A DNA stretch of 5,851 nt, taken from NCBI GenBank assembly GCA_030637455.1, contig DAOWGL010000080.1:1-5851 (forward strand), given 5' to 3'. The DNA comes from Candidatus Nitrosopumilus sp. (GTDB taxonomy: Archaea > Thermoproteota > Nitrososphaeria > Nitrososphaerales > Nitrosopumilaceae). The position numbers were made by a program, and so were the translations under genes. Below the pieces are notes generated by a model. The model was not told the origin of the DNA. It worked only from the letters and a program-made list of their open reading frames with translations, and did no database searches. This document shows positions 1 through 4,445 of this stretch, piece by piece (the stretch's first letter is position 1; each line of letters starts with the position of its first letter).

Positions 1-110
1 GCACCAGAATAATTATTTAAAAAAAACTTAGAATCGATGACTAATTGATGCTCCCTCAAACCTGCAAATCCGCCTAGTTTGAGATCGTCTCTATGTAATA
101 TTTGGGTCAT
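1..110 (-). CDS. Probable pirin-family (bicupin) protein, N-terminal 36 codons only
   Basis: The minus strand opens with ATG at 110-108 and stays open to the window edge, so the gene is cut off after 36 codons. The visible protein starts MTQILHRDDL and contains GGFAGLREHQLVIDSKFF. I associate this 'GGFAGLREH.LV.D' opening with pirin-like cupin proteins, which bind a metal in a double beta-barrel; some have quercetin dioxygenase activity and others act as redox-sensitive regulators. None of the metal-binding His/Glu residues fall inside the visible part. An in-frame TAG lies upstream and there is no other ATG between it and 110, which supports this start. The gene is divergent from the HxlR regulator, and the palindromes at 202-286 lie between them. 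The family call rests on a short N-terminal match from memory and could be wrong. Confidence 0.55.
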   Translation of the reverse strand, partial: MTQILHRDDLKLGGFAGLREHQLVIDSKFFLNNYSG

Positions 111-201
111 TAAGAGGCCTTCCCAAGAACTAGCAATAGAATAGCAAATCTCAAAGATCGGCTATTTTTGAGGTTAATTTTCCTTTGATTTTGTGTTTTA
201 T

Positions 202-230
202 AACTATACATTGTATAGTTAGTATACTAA
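202..230. promoter_or_regulatory. Pair of abutting palindromes in the pirin/HxlR divergent promoter
   Basis: AACTATACA, one T, then TGTATAGTT forms a perfect 9-bp inverted repeat (202-220). It runs straight into a second perfect palindrome, TTAGTATACTAA (219-230). Such sites are typical operators for dimeric winged-helix regulators. They sit about 90 bp upstream of both the pirin start and the HxlR TATA box. Their sequence differs from the ACTTAC/GTAAGT palindrome nearby, so a second factor may bind here. The symmetry is seen directly; the binding role is inferred. Confidence 0.45.
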
Positions 231-266
231 AGGCTATATTAACAGAGTAGTGAATTAGCTGATATC

Positions 267-286
267 AACTTACCATATGGTAAGTT
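267..286. promoter_or_regulatory. Perfect 20-bp palindrome, probable operator of the HxlR regulator
   Basis: AACTTACCATATGGTAAGTT is a perfect inverted repeat centred at 276.5, about 44 bp upstream of the centre of the HxlR gene's TATA box. A position upstream of TATA and BRE is usual for an archaeal activator site. A related 20-mer (976-995, 16 of 20 matching) and a looser palindrome (1041-1060) occur before the Cys-rich gene. An extra half-site GTAAGT (312-317) touches the HxlR TATA box. Binding by the adjacent HxlR protein is inferred. Confidence 0.55.
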
Positions 287-316
287 ACTAATTTTCATTA
301 ACTATAATAAAGTAAG

Positions 317-324
317 TATAAATA
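317..324 (+). promoter_or_regulatory. TATA box of the HxlR gene, leaderless promoter
   Basis: TATAAATA is centred about 25.5 bp before the ATG at 346. This is the usual archaeal distance from TATA to the transcription start, so the mRNA should begin at or next to the start codon. No Shine-Dalgarno sequence precedes the ATG, which agrees with a leaderless transcript. Confidence 0.6.
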
Positions 325-345
325 TGATTAATCTAAAAATAAAAC

Positions 346-771
346 ATGACAACAGAGGAACCAAAAAGCATGATGGAGTGTTCTTCAACAGACATGATGA
401 AGTGTTGTCCAGTTGACAATACGTTTAAAATTATTGGGAAAAAATTTACCATTCACATTATTCGTAACATGTCCATAATGGGACATACAAGATTCAATCA
501 ATTATTAGATAACATTGAGGATTCAAACCCAAAAACATTATCAGCAAGACTAAAAGAAATGGAACAAGCAGATCTTATTTCACGTAAAGTGTATGATGAG
601 ATTCCAATTAAAATTGAATACAAATTAACAAAAAAAGGAAAAGATTTAGAAGGAATAATTATGCAAATGGCAGCTTTTTCAATGAAACATTATGCAAAAG
701 AAGTATTCAAAGATAGTAAACCACGTAAATTAAAACAAGTATTCAAAAAACCAATGATTACTTTAAATTAA
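346..771 (+). CDS. HxlR-family winged-helix transcriptional regulator
   Basis: This 141-residue protein carries an HxlR-type winged helix-turn-helix domain over about residues 21-112: CPVDNTFKIIGKKFTIHIIR (helix 1 and the G-K-x-T motif), then the recognition-helix region around NPKTLSARLKEMEQADLISR, then the wing with P-I-K-I-E-Y and KLTKKGKDL. Family members bind palindromic operators as dimers. Several bacterial members (YodB, HypR, QorR) sense quinones, hypochlorite or disulfide stress through a cysteine just before helix 1, and this protein has C12, C20 and C21 there. The tail (about 122-141) is basic. The gene is probably leaderless, with a palindrome upstream suggesting autoregulation, and its stop overlaps that of the convergent zinc-ribbon gene by four bases. 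The family call is firm; the signal sensed is inferred. Confidence 0.9.
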   Translation: MTTEEPKSMMECSSTDMMKCCPVDNTFKIIGKKFTIHIIRNMSIMGHTRFNQLLDNIEDSNPKTLSARLKEMEQADLISRKVYDEIPIKIEYKLTKKGKDLEGIIMQMAAFSMKHYAKEVFKDSKPRKLKQVFKKPMITLN

Positions 772-941
772 TTTCTAGATCTAGTTCTAAGCTTTGCATG
801 ACAACATGGACATCTTATCTCAATAGTTTTTACAAACAAAGAACAGTTGGTGCATCTTTTGTAACCTGAAGAATATTTTAATCCATTAGCAATTTTTTCT
901 CCAGTGTATCGTACACAGATTCCTTTGCAAACTTGTCCCAT
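768..941 (-). CDS. Small zinc-ribbon-like protein, 57 residues
   Basis: The minus strand encodes 57 residues from ATG at 941-939 to TAA at 770-768. The cysteines are arranged as CKGIC near residue 5, CTNC at 30-33 and CPCC at 44-47, ending in a basic HAKLRTRSRN tail. The pair C30/C33 with C44/C46 or C47 gives a typical zinc-ribbon ligand set. I recall many small thaumarchaeal proteins with the plan CKGICxRY ... KRCxxCxxF ... CPCCxxxLRTKxR; their function is unknown and nucleic-acid binding is a guess. The gene converges on the HxlR regulator, and the two stop codons share the palindromic TTAA at 768-771. No clear TATA box or Shine-Dalgarno site is visible. The conserved Cys pattern and family resemblance make it a real gene despite its size. 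Confidence 0.8.
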   Translation of the reverse strand: MGQVCKGICVRYTGEKIANGLKYSSGYKRCTNCSLFVKTIEIRCPCCHAKLRTRSRN

Positions 942-975
942 GATACTACTAGAATTACATGCAAGTTAAGTTGAG

Positions 976-995
976 TAGTTACCAAATGGAAAGTT
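976..995. promoter_or_regulatory. Imperfect copy of the HxlR-promoter palindrome
   Basis: TAGTTACCAAATGGAAAGTT matches the perfect palindrome at 267-286 at 16 of 20 positions, including the ACC/TGG core. Its centre lies about 38 bp upstream of the TATAAATA box at 1020-1027, close to the 44-bp distance seen in the HxlR promoter. It also lies 35 bp upstream of the zinc-ribbon start codon on the other strand, so it could serve either gene. The role is inferred from similarity and position. Confidence 0.45.
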
Positions 996-1019
996 GATTT
1001 CCATTATTTCACTTTCTAC

Positions 1020-1027
1020 TATAAATA
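1020..1027 (+). promoter_or_regulatory. TATA box of the Cys-rich gene
   Basis: TATAAATA is the same octamer as in the HxlR promoter. It predicts transcription starting near 1049, about 12 nt before the ATG at 1062 and about 143 nt before the Cys-rich gene's ATG at 1192. The mRNA would therefore carry an unusually long leader for a group in which many promoters are leaderless. Confidence 0.5.
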
Positions 1028-1040
1028 TACTATTGGTATC

Positions 1041-1060
1041 TACTTACTTTAGGTAAGTTA
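1041..1060. promoter_or_regulatory. Palindrome over the predicted transcription start of the Cys-rich gene
   Basis: ACTTAC (1042-1047) and GTAAGT (1053-1058) form a 6-bp inverted repeat with a 5-bp spacer. The half-sites are the same as in the 267-286 palindrome, where the spacer is 6 bp. The site covers the transcription start predicted from the TATA box at 1020, a position where a bound protein would normally repress. Its use is inferred. Confidence 0.45.
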
Positions 1061-1061
1061 G

Positions 1062-1202
1062 ATGAGAATGACAATAAAGAACAACACTAGGACAGAAACT
1101 TTCAAGTATGTTCTAGAAAATTGTACTCCTACGCCCCCAAGCAATGTCATACTCACTCTAACCTTACTCCAAAGACCAGGAGGTGAAATGTATGGAATGT
1201 AA
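1062..1202 (+). CDS. Possible 46-residue ORF in the leader of the Cys-rich gene
   Basis: ATG at 1062 opens a 46-codon frame starting MRMTIKNNTR and ending at TAA 1200-1202, eleven bases past the ATG of the Cys-rich gene. It begins close to the predicted transcription start, so it could be read from a nearly leaderless end, and its last codons contain the Shine-Dalgarno site of the next gene. That layout would allow translational coupling or a leader-peptide control. I do not recognise the protein; it has one Cys and a T/P-rich middle. It may equally be a chance frame within an untranslated leader. Confidence 0.3.
   Translation: MRMTIKNNTRTETFKYVLENCTPTPPSNVILTLTLLQRPGGEMYGM
1179..1186 (+). 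promoter_or_regulatory. Strong Shine-Dalgarno site that decides the start at 1192
   Basis: GGAGGTGA fully matches the archaeal 16S rRNA 3' end and lies 5 nt before the ATG at 1192. The alternative in-frame GTG at 1183 sits inside this site and so cannot be served by it. This supports ATG 1192 as the true start. Confidence 0.65.
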
Positions 1203-1539
1203 CGGACCACAATGCTCAACTTCAGGCACGAATTCAAACAGTTGTGAATCTGACTCTTGCTGTGATGGAGGCTGTGAATGCCCCTCCTGCTCAGGTCAAG
1301 ATATGCTAAAATTTGCTGAAATCATGTGGCATAAAGCTGCAATGGCTGCAATGTTTGAAGTTAAAAAAGATAGAATAAAATCAAGACTAGAAAAGTCATT
1401 TGGACCAACACTCGACAAGGGTGCTGATGCAATAGTTGATGCAATATCAAATAAAATTAGAAACGCAGTTCAAAGTTCAAAAACTGAACAAGAACTACAC
1501 AACAAGTTGTCTTCAATTTTAACTGAAGCAACAAACTAG
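1192..1539 (+). CDS. Small Cys-rich protein with a helical C-terminal part, function unknown
   Basis: From ATG 1192 the product has 115 residues. The first 33 hold eight cysteines (C3, C8, C18, C23, C24, C28, C30, C33) among Ser, Gly, Asn and Asp, which resembles a metal-binding or metallothionein-like segment. From about residue 37 on, the protein appears to be amphipathic helix: KFAEIMWHKAAMAAMFEVKK is followed by a Lys-rich stretch and AIVDAISNKIRNAV. There is no signal peptide or membrane segment. I do not recognise a named family, though I believe related Cys-rich small proteins occur in thaumarchaea. A GTG start at 1183 would add MKC, but the Shine-Dalgarno site favours 1192. The promoter carries palindromes shared with the HxlR gene, so control by that regulator is plausible. 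Metal storage, metal delivery or thiol buffering are guesses. Confidence 0.75.
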   Translation: MECNGPQCSTSGTNSNSCESDSCCDGGCECPSCSGQDMLKFAEIMWHKAAMAAMFEVKKDRIKSRLEKSFGPTLDKGADAIVDAISNKIRNAVQSSKTEQELHNKLSSILTEATN

Positions 1540-1540
1540 A

Positions 1541-1570
1541 ATTTTTTCAAAAACTAGTTTTTTTTATTTT
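1541..1570. terminator. Bidirectional T-rich terminator between convergent genes
   Basis: Two T tracts (1542-1547 and 1558-1565) follow the Cys-rich gene. A palindrome AAAAACTAGTTTTT (1549-1562) gives the opposite strand its own T tract at the end of the RHH gene. Oligo-T without a strong hairpin is the usual archaeal terminator, and this one can serve both directions. Confidence 0.6.
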
Positions 1571-2238
1571 TAATTTAAGAAAATTTTGTGTATGCTTTCT
1601 TTTGTGATGTTTAGTTTGTAGATATCGTCATTTTTTAACACAAAAATTCTATCATGCATCAAAAATAAATCAATCATGTTAGTAATATCTGAGTTCATCA
1701 GATCACTTGCCTTGTATGGACAAAACATCAAGCCAGGTAACCTTGCAACATCATAGCTTTGCTCAAGCTTCATTGCATGAGAAAATGAATTGTTTGCAAC
1801 ATCAGTAATTACAAAATCAACACAGCACAGGGGTTGTTTTTTTGATTCTTTTGCAATGTTTTGCATTACTCTACCACAATATTTTGAGCCGTCAGTTCCA
1901 TGAGGGTTGTACGGCTTTACAGTACCATTAAACCAATCAAGTTTTGATAGAACTTTTTCTGAATGATGTTTTGGAGGAGCAGCAAATGACTTGAACCATT
2001 CTGTATTGCTAGTCATTCTATCAAGGGACTTTAGAAAGTTATTCATTGATTTCTCATCTGAATAAATCAGCAAGTCATGAACATGTGGAGCATCTGTTTT
2101 TTTCTCCAGCCACTGATCTACTGCGTCTTTAACAATTGAATTAATTGAAACACCCATCTGATCTGCCTTTTTTCCCAAATCAGAGTGTGTGGTATCATCA
2201 AACCCACGAACTAGAACATCCTTTGTCAATGATATCAT
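1570..2238 (-). CDS. Ribbon-helix-helix regulator with a long C-terminal domain of unknown type
   Basis: The 222-residue protein starts with a ribbon-helix-helix fold (about residues 4-46): the beta strand KDVLVRGFD, helix 1 THSDLGKKADQMG, the turn, then SINSIVKDAVDQWLEKK. Proteins of this fold (Arc/MetJ/CopG type) bind repeated short operators as dimers. The remaining 175 residues begin with a hydrophobic stretch (HVHDLLIYSD) and contain four cysteines (C121, C138, C139, C173) and several His residues (H52, H54, H91, H92, H113, H154). This part could be a ligand, metal or redox sensor, but I do not recognise the domain. The gene is divergent from the OsmC gene. A palindromic ATGATATCAT overlaps its own start codon, and two larger copies lie just upstream, indicating autorepression. 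The RHH call is fairly firm; the C-terminal role is unknown. Confidence 0.75.
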   Translation of the reverse strand: MISLTKDVLVRGFDDTTHSDLGKKADQMGVSINSIVKDAVDQWLEKKTDAPHVHDLLIYSDEKSMNNFLKSLDRMTSNTEWFKSFAAPPKHHSEKVLSKLDWFNGTVKPYNPHGTDGSKYCGRVMQNIAKESKKQPLCCVDFVITDVANNSFSHAMKLEQSYDVARLPGLMFCPYKASDLMNSDITNMIDLFLMHDRIFVLKNDDIYKLNITKESIHKIFLN

Positions 2239-2239
2239 T
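2228..2239. promoter_or_regulatory. Third operator core, over the start codon of the RHH gene
   Basis: AATGATATCATT is a perfect 12-bp palindrome that includes the RHH gene's ATG (2238-2236). It repeats the 10-bp core ATGATATCAT of the two 17-bp repeats, 33 bp from the nearer one. A protein bound here would block initiation of its own gene. Confidence 0.5.
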
Positions 2240-2261
2240 TATGCCTATGATTATATATATT

Positions 2262-2278
2262 ATGATATCATGATAGCA
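2262..2278. repeat. 17-bp operator repeat, copy 1
   Basis: ATGATATCATGATAGCA occurs here and again, without a mismatch, 37 bp downstream (2299-2315). It contains two overlapping palindromes, ATGATATCAT and TATCATGATA. The copy lies just upstream of the minus-strand TATA-like run (2251-2260) that serves the RHH gene. Ribbon-helix-helix proteins typically bind such tandem short palindromes. Confidence 0.6.
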
Positions 2279-2290
2279 AATAAAGTAATC

Positions 2291-2300
2291 TTAATATAAT
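2291..2300 (+). promoter_or_regulatory. TATA box of the OsmC operon, leaderless promoter
   Basis: TTAATATAAT is centred about 25.5 bp before the OsmC ATG at 2321, so transcription should start at the start codon. Its last two bases overlap the second 17-bp repeat. RHH binding there would compete directly with the basal transcription factors. Confidence 0.6.
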
Positions 2301-2315
2301 GATATCATGATAGCA
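2299..2315. repeat. 17-bp operator repeat, copy 2
   Basis: This is the second perfect copy of ATGATATCATGATAGCA. It lies between the OsmC TATA box and the ATG at 2321, the classic place for an archaeal repressor. Together with copy 1 and the core at 2228-2239 it covers most of the divergent promoter. Confidence 0.6.
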
Positions 2316-2320
2316 TTATT

Positions 2321-2884
2321 ATGAAAACACAGACTCAAACAATAGTAAACGGTGTAAATGTCTCTCAACTTTTTGAAACCATTGACAACATCAAGGAAAA
2401 CACAGAGATTGCTAAATTTAATTTCCGTGCAACAAACAAGTGGATTGGTGGGACAGAGAATCATACTACAGTAGGAGATTTTTACGGTGCATGTCAAACT
2501 CAGAAAAGAGAAACTCCATACACATTCATCAAAGACGAACCCGAGATACTCTTAGGTAAAGACAAGGGTGCAAATCCAGTAGAATATCTACTTGCAGGAC
2601 TAGCAGGATGTATTACAACTAGTCTAGTTGCTCATGCAGCAGCTAGAGGAGTTAAAATTAATTCTATAGAATCAACATTAGATGGAGACATTGATTTGCA
2701 AGGATTACTCCAAATTGACAAGTCTGTAAATCCAGGATATCAAGGAATCAACATCTCCTTTAAGATAGAATCAGATGCATCTGATGAAACATTGCAAGAA
2801 CTAATTGAGCTTGCAAAGAACGTCTCACCTGTAGCCAATACAGTATCAAGACCAACTCCAATCAATGTGAGTTTGGCAAACTAG
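2321..2884 (+). CDS. OsmC-family protein, single catalytic-type cysteine
   Basis: This 187-residue protein matches the OsmC/Ohr superfamily, whose best-known members reduce organic hydroperoxides with thiols. The core is GANPVEYLLAGLAGCITTSL (residues 83-102), with C97 at the position of the first reactive cysteine at the start of the long central helix. The C-terminal block NVSPVANTVSRPTPINV (about 168-184) has Ser169 where classical OsmC and Ohr have their second cysteine. This Ser-Pro-Val form is typical of the OsmC-like (YhfA-type) branch, so peroxidase activity by the two-cysteine mechanism is doubtful. A further C58 lies in FYGACQT. The first 40 residues form an N-terminal extension. 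The gene is probably leaderless, lies directly behind the RHH operator repeats, and leads an operon with nitroreductase and UDGb. Confidence 0.88.
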   Translation: MKTQTQTIVNGVNVSQLFETIDNIKENTEIAKFNFRATNKWIGGTENHTTVGDFYGACQTQKRETPYTFIKDEPEILLGKDKGANPVEYLLAGLAGCITTSLVAHAAARGVKINSIESTLDGDIDLQGLLQIDKSVNPGYQGINISFKIESDASDETLQELIELAKNVSPVANTVSRPTPINVSLAN

Positions 2885-2944
2885 ATGGATACAAAGATGA
2901 ATTTGTTACAAACAATAAATACAGATGGAGTGTCATCCAAATAA
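2885..2944 (+). CDS. Possible 19-residue ORF filling the OsmC-nitroreductase gap
   Basis: An ATG directly after the OsmC stop (2885-2887) opens a 19-codon frame whose TAA (2942-2944) overlaps the nitroreductase ATG as TAATG. The fit is exact on both sides. The frame starts ATGGATACA, the same nine bases as the nitroreductase start 59 bp later, and contains CAAACAATA, also found near the OsmC start. It could be a coupling micro-ORF or the remnant of a local duplication. The peptide (MDTKMNLLQTINTDGVSSK) is not recognised, and chance remains quite possible. Confidence 0.25.
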   Translation: MDTKMNLLQTINTDGVSSK

Positions 2945-3549
2945 TGGATACACTTGATGCAATAGAACAACGTCGTTCTGTAAAGCACTATGATACCAAT
3001 CACAAATTTACAGATGATGAAATAAATCAGCTAATGTCACTAGCTGTACTATCACCAACTTCATTTAACATCCAAAACTGGCGATTTGTTGTAATCAAAG
3101 ATACTGAAACTAGAAAACAAATTCGTGCAGCAGCATGGGACCAAGCCCAAGTAACTGATGCATCATTATTCATTGTAATTTGTGCTGATTTGAAAGCATG
3201 GAAAGATAATCCTTCTCAATACTGGGTAAATGCACCAAAAGAAGCCCAGGACTTTCTAGTACCAGCCATGAGTCCATTTTACGAAGGTAAAGATGAATTA
3301 CAGAGAGATGAGGCAATGAGATCTTGTGGAATTGCAGCTCAAACAATTATGCTTGCAGCAAAATCAATGGGGTATGATTCAAACCCAATGATAGGATTTG
3401 ATCCGGACAAAGTTGCAGAGATTATCAAACTTCCAGAGAACCACGTGATATCGATGATGATGGCAGTAGGAAAGCAGACACAACCTGCAATGCCTCGCGG
3501 AGGACAGTTACCATTGGACAAAGTTGTTTTTACTGATAAATTCTCATGA
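2944..3549 (+). CDS. Nitroreductase-family FMN oxidoreductase
   Basis: The 201-residue product has the nitroreductase fold signature. RRSVKHYD (residues 10-17) and SPTSFNIQNWRFVVI (38-52) supply FMN phosphate and ring contacts. A Gly-rich helix CGIAAQTIMLAAKSMGYDSN (128-147) is followed by MIGFDPDKVAEII, and VGKQTQPAMPRGG (177-189) forms the C-terminal FMN site. Length and motif order fit the small NfsB/YdgI-like members, which use NAD(P)H to reduce quinones, nitroaromatics or similar electrophiles; the physiological substrate cannot be read from sequence. It is the second main gene behind the RHH-controlled promoter and its stop overlaps the UDGb start by ATGA, so it is translated in the same operon. 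Family certainty is high, substrate unknown. Confidence 0.92.
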   Translation: MDTLDAIEQRRSVKHYDTNHKFTDDEINQLMSLAVLSPTSFNIQNWRFVVIKDTETRKQIRAAAWDQAQVTDASLFIVICADLKAWKDNPSQYWVNAPKEAQDFLVPAMSPFYEGKDELQRDEAMRSCGIAAQTIMLAAKSMGYDSNPMIGFDPDKVAEIIKLPENHVISMMMAVGKQTQPAMPRGGQLPLDKVVFTDKFS

Positions 3550-4202
3550 AATCAATTGAATCATTAAACAAAAAAATTGCAAGCTGCAAGAAATGTCCAA
3601 GACTATCAAAATACATTAGAGATGTTGCAAAAAACAAGGTAAGGCGATTCAAAGAAGAAAAGTACTATGGGAAACCATTATCAGGATTCGGGGATGTAAA
3701 TGCAAAACTGCTGATTGTCGGATTGGCACCAGCAGCTCATGGAGGAAACAGGACAGGTAGAATGTTTACTGGGGATTCATCAGGTGATTGGTTATTCAAG
3801 GTGATGCACAAACATGGATTTGCATCAATCCCAACTAGTCAAACTGTAGATGATGGATTAGTATTAACAAATGCATACATCACAGCAGCAGTTAGATGCG
3901 CGCCACCACAAAACAAACCAACAAGAGAAGAGATGGAAACATGTTTTGAATATTTAGAGCAGGAAAAAATAATTCTAAAAAACATCACAGTGATTTTGTG
4001 TCTTGGAAAAATCGCATATGATGCAACATGCAAACTATACAAAGTGAAACCAGAAAAGTTTGGTCATAACAAATTATTTTCCTATGATAATTTCAAAATT
4101 CTAACATCTTACCACCCATCAAAACAAAATACCCAGACAGGTAGACTAGTCTGGACTCAATGGTCTGCAGTATTTGCAAAAGCTAAAAAATTAACAAAAT
4201 AG
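3546..4202 (+). CDS. Uracil-DNA glycosylase, family 5 (UDGb), iron-sulfur type
   Basis: The 218-residue protein removes uracil, and in this family also other deaminated bases, from DNA as the first step of base excision repair. Motif A is GLAPAAHGGNRTGRMFTGD (residues 59-77). The Ala-Ala-His in place of the acidic or Asn residue of other families is the mark of family 5. Motif B is HPSKQNTQTGRL (190-201). Four cysteines, C14 and C17 (CKKC), C118 and C133, match the 4Fe-4S ligands of families 4 and 5. Length is normal. The ATG overlaps the nitroreductase TGA by four bases, so the two are coupled, and through them UDGb comes under the OsmC promoter. Co-expression with redox enzymes suggests a shared response to oxidising or deaminating stress. 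Confidence 0.93.
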   Translation: MKSIESLNKKIASCKKCPRLSKYIRDVAKNKVRRFKEEKYYGKPLSGFGDVNAKLLIVGLAPAAHGGNRTGRMFTGDSSGDWLFKVMHKHGFASIPTSQTVDDGLVLTNAYITAAVRCAPPQNKPTREEMETCFEYLEQEKIILKNITVILCLGKIAYDATCKLYKVKPEKFGHNKLFSYDNFKILTSYHPSKQNTQTGRLVWTQWSAVFAKAKKLTK

Positions 4203-4440
4203 AAGACAGAAGTTTTCCACGGGTATCCTTTACGATGCCAAGCAGTAGGCGTTGACATGTAACACGACAATAGGATATTGTGCTTGAATATCCCAATATT
4301 CTGCCTTCACTAACAATAGGCGATAATGAATAATAAAGCGGATCAATAAAATTATGTAAATTTGTTTATTTTCTATTATTATTCTAAATAGATTTTAAGA
4401 AATCTACAAGAACTCTTTAAATTTCATTTTTCCATATTAT
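4203..4440. other. Intergenic stretch, no gene found; two hairpins and a promoter
   Basis: No convincing coding frame is present on either strand. The first part (4203-4330) is less AT-rich than the rest and contains a hairpin GGATATT-7 nt-AATATCC (4273-4293), with an alternative pairing to CAATAT just after it, and an 8-bp direct repeat ACAATAGG (4267-4274, 4313-4320). A weak T run (4213-4216) is the only terminator-like sign near the UDGb stop. The second part (4341-4440) has only about 16% GC, a second hairpin TAGATTT-TAAG-AAATCTA (4389-4406), and the TATA box used by the RNA candidate that follows. Confidence 0.4.
4416..4424 (+). promoter_or_regulatory. TATA box of the candidate structured RNA
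   Basis: TTTAAATTT is centred near 4420, placing a transcription start at about 4446. That is the first base of the closing helix of the RNA candidate. No open reading frame follows it. Confidence 0.45.
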
Positions 4441-4445
4441 AGTTG

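Noticed and set aside
140..166. AATAGC / GCTATT inverted repeat with a 15-nt loop upstream of the pirin gene
   Set aside because: A 6-bp stem with a long loop is common by chance in AT-rich DNA, and it has no clear tie to promoter positions.
2291..2497. Minus-strand open frame of 68 codons opposite the OsmC gene
   Set aside because: It lies antisense to a clear OsmC gene and over its promoter, has no family resemblance, and is rich in Cys, Leu and Val as expected from reverse reading.
3339..3521. Minus-strand open frame inside the nitroreductase gene
   Set aside because: It is fully antisense to a strongly supported gene and has no promoter or recognisable domain.
3839..4042. Minus-strand open frame inside the UDGb gene
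   Set aside because: It is antisense to conserved UDGb sequence and has no independent coding evidence.
4230..4310. Short minus-strand frame (GTG at 4310 to TAA at 4232-4230) that reads somewhat protein-like
   Set aside because: It has only 26 codons, no promoter or Shine-Dalgarno site, and crosses the 4273-4293 hairpin. There is no family match I can name.
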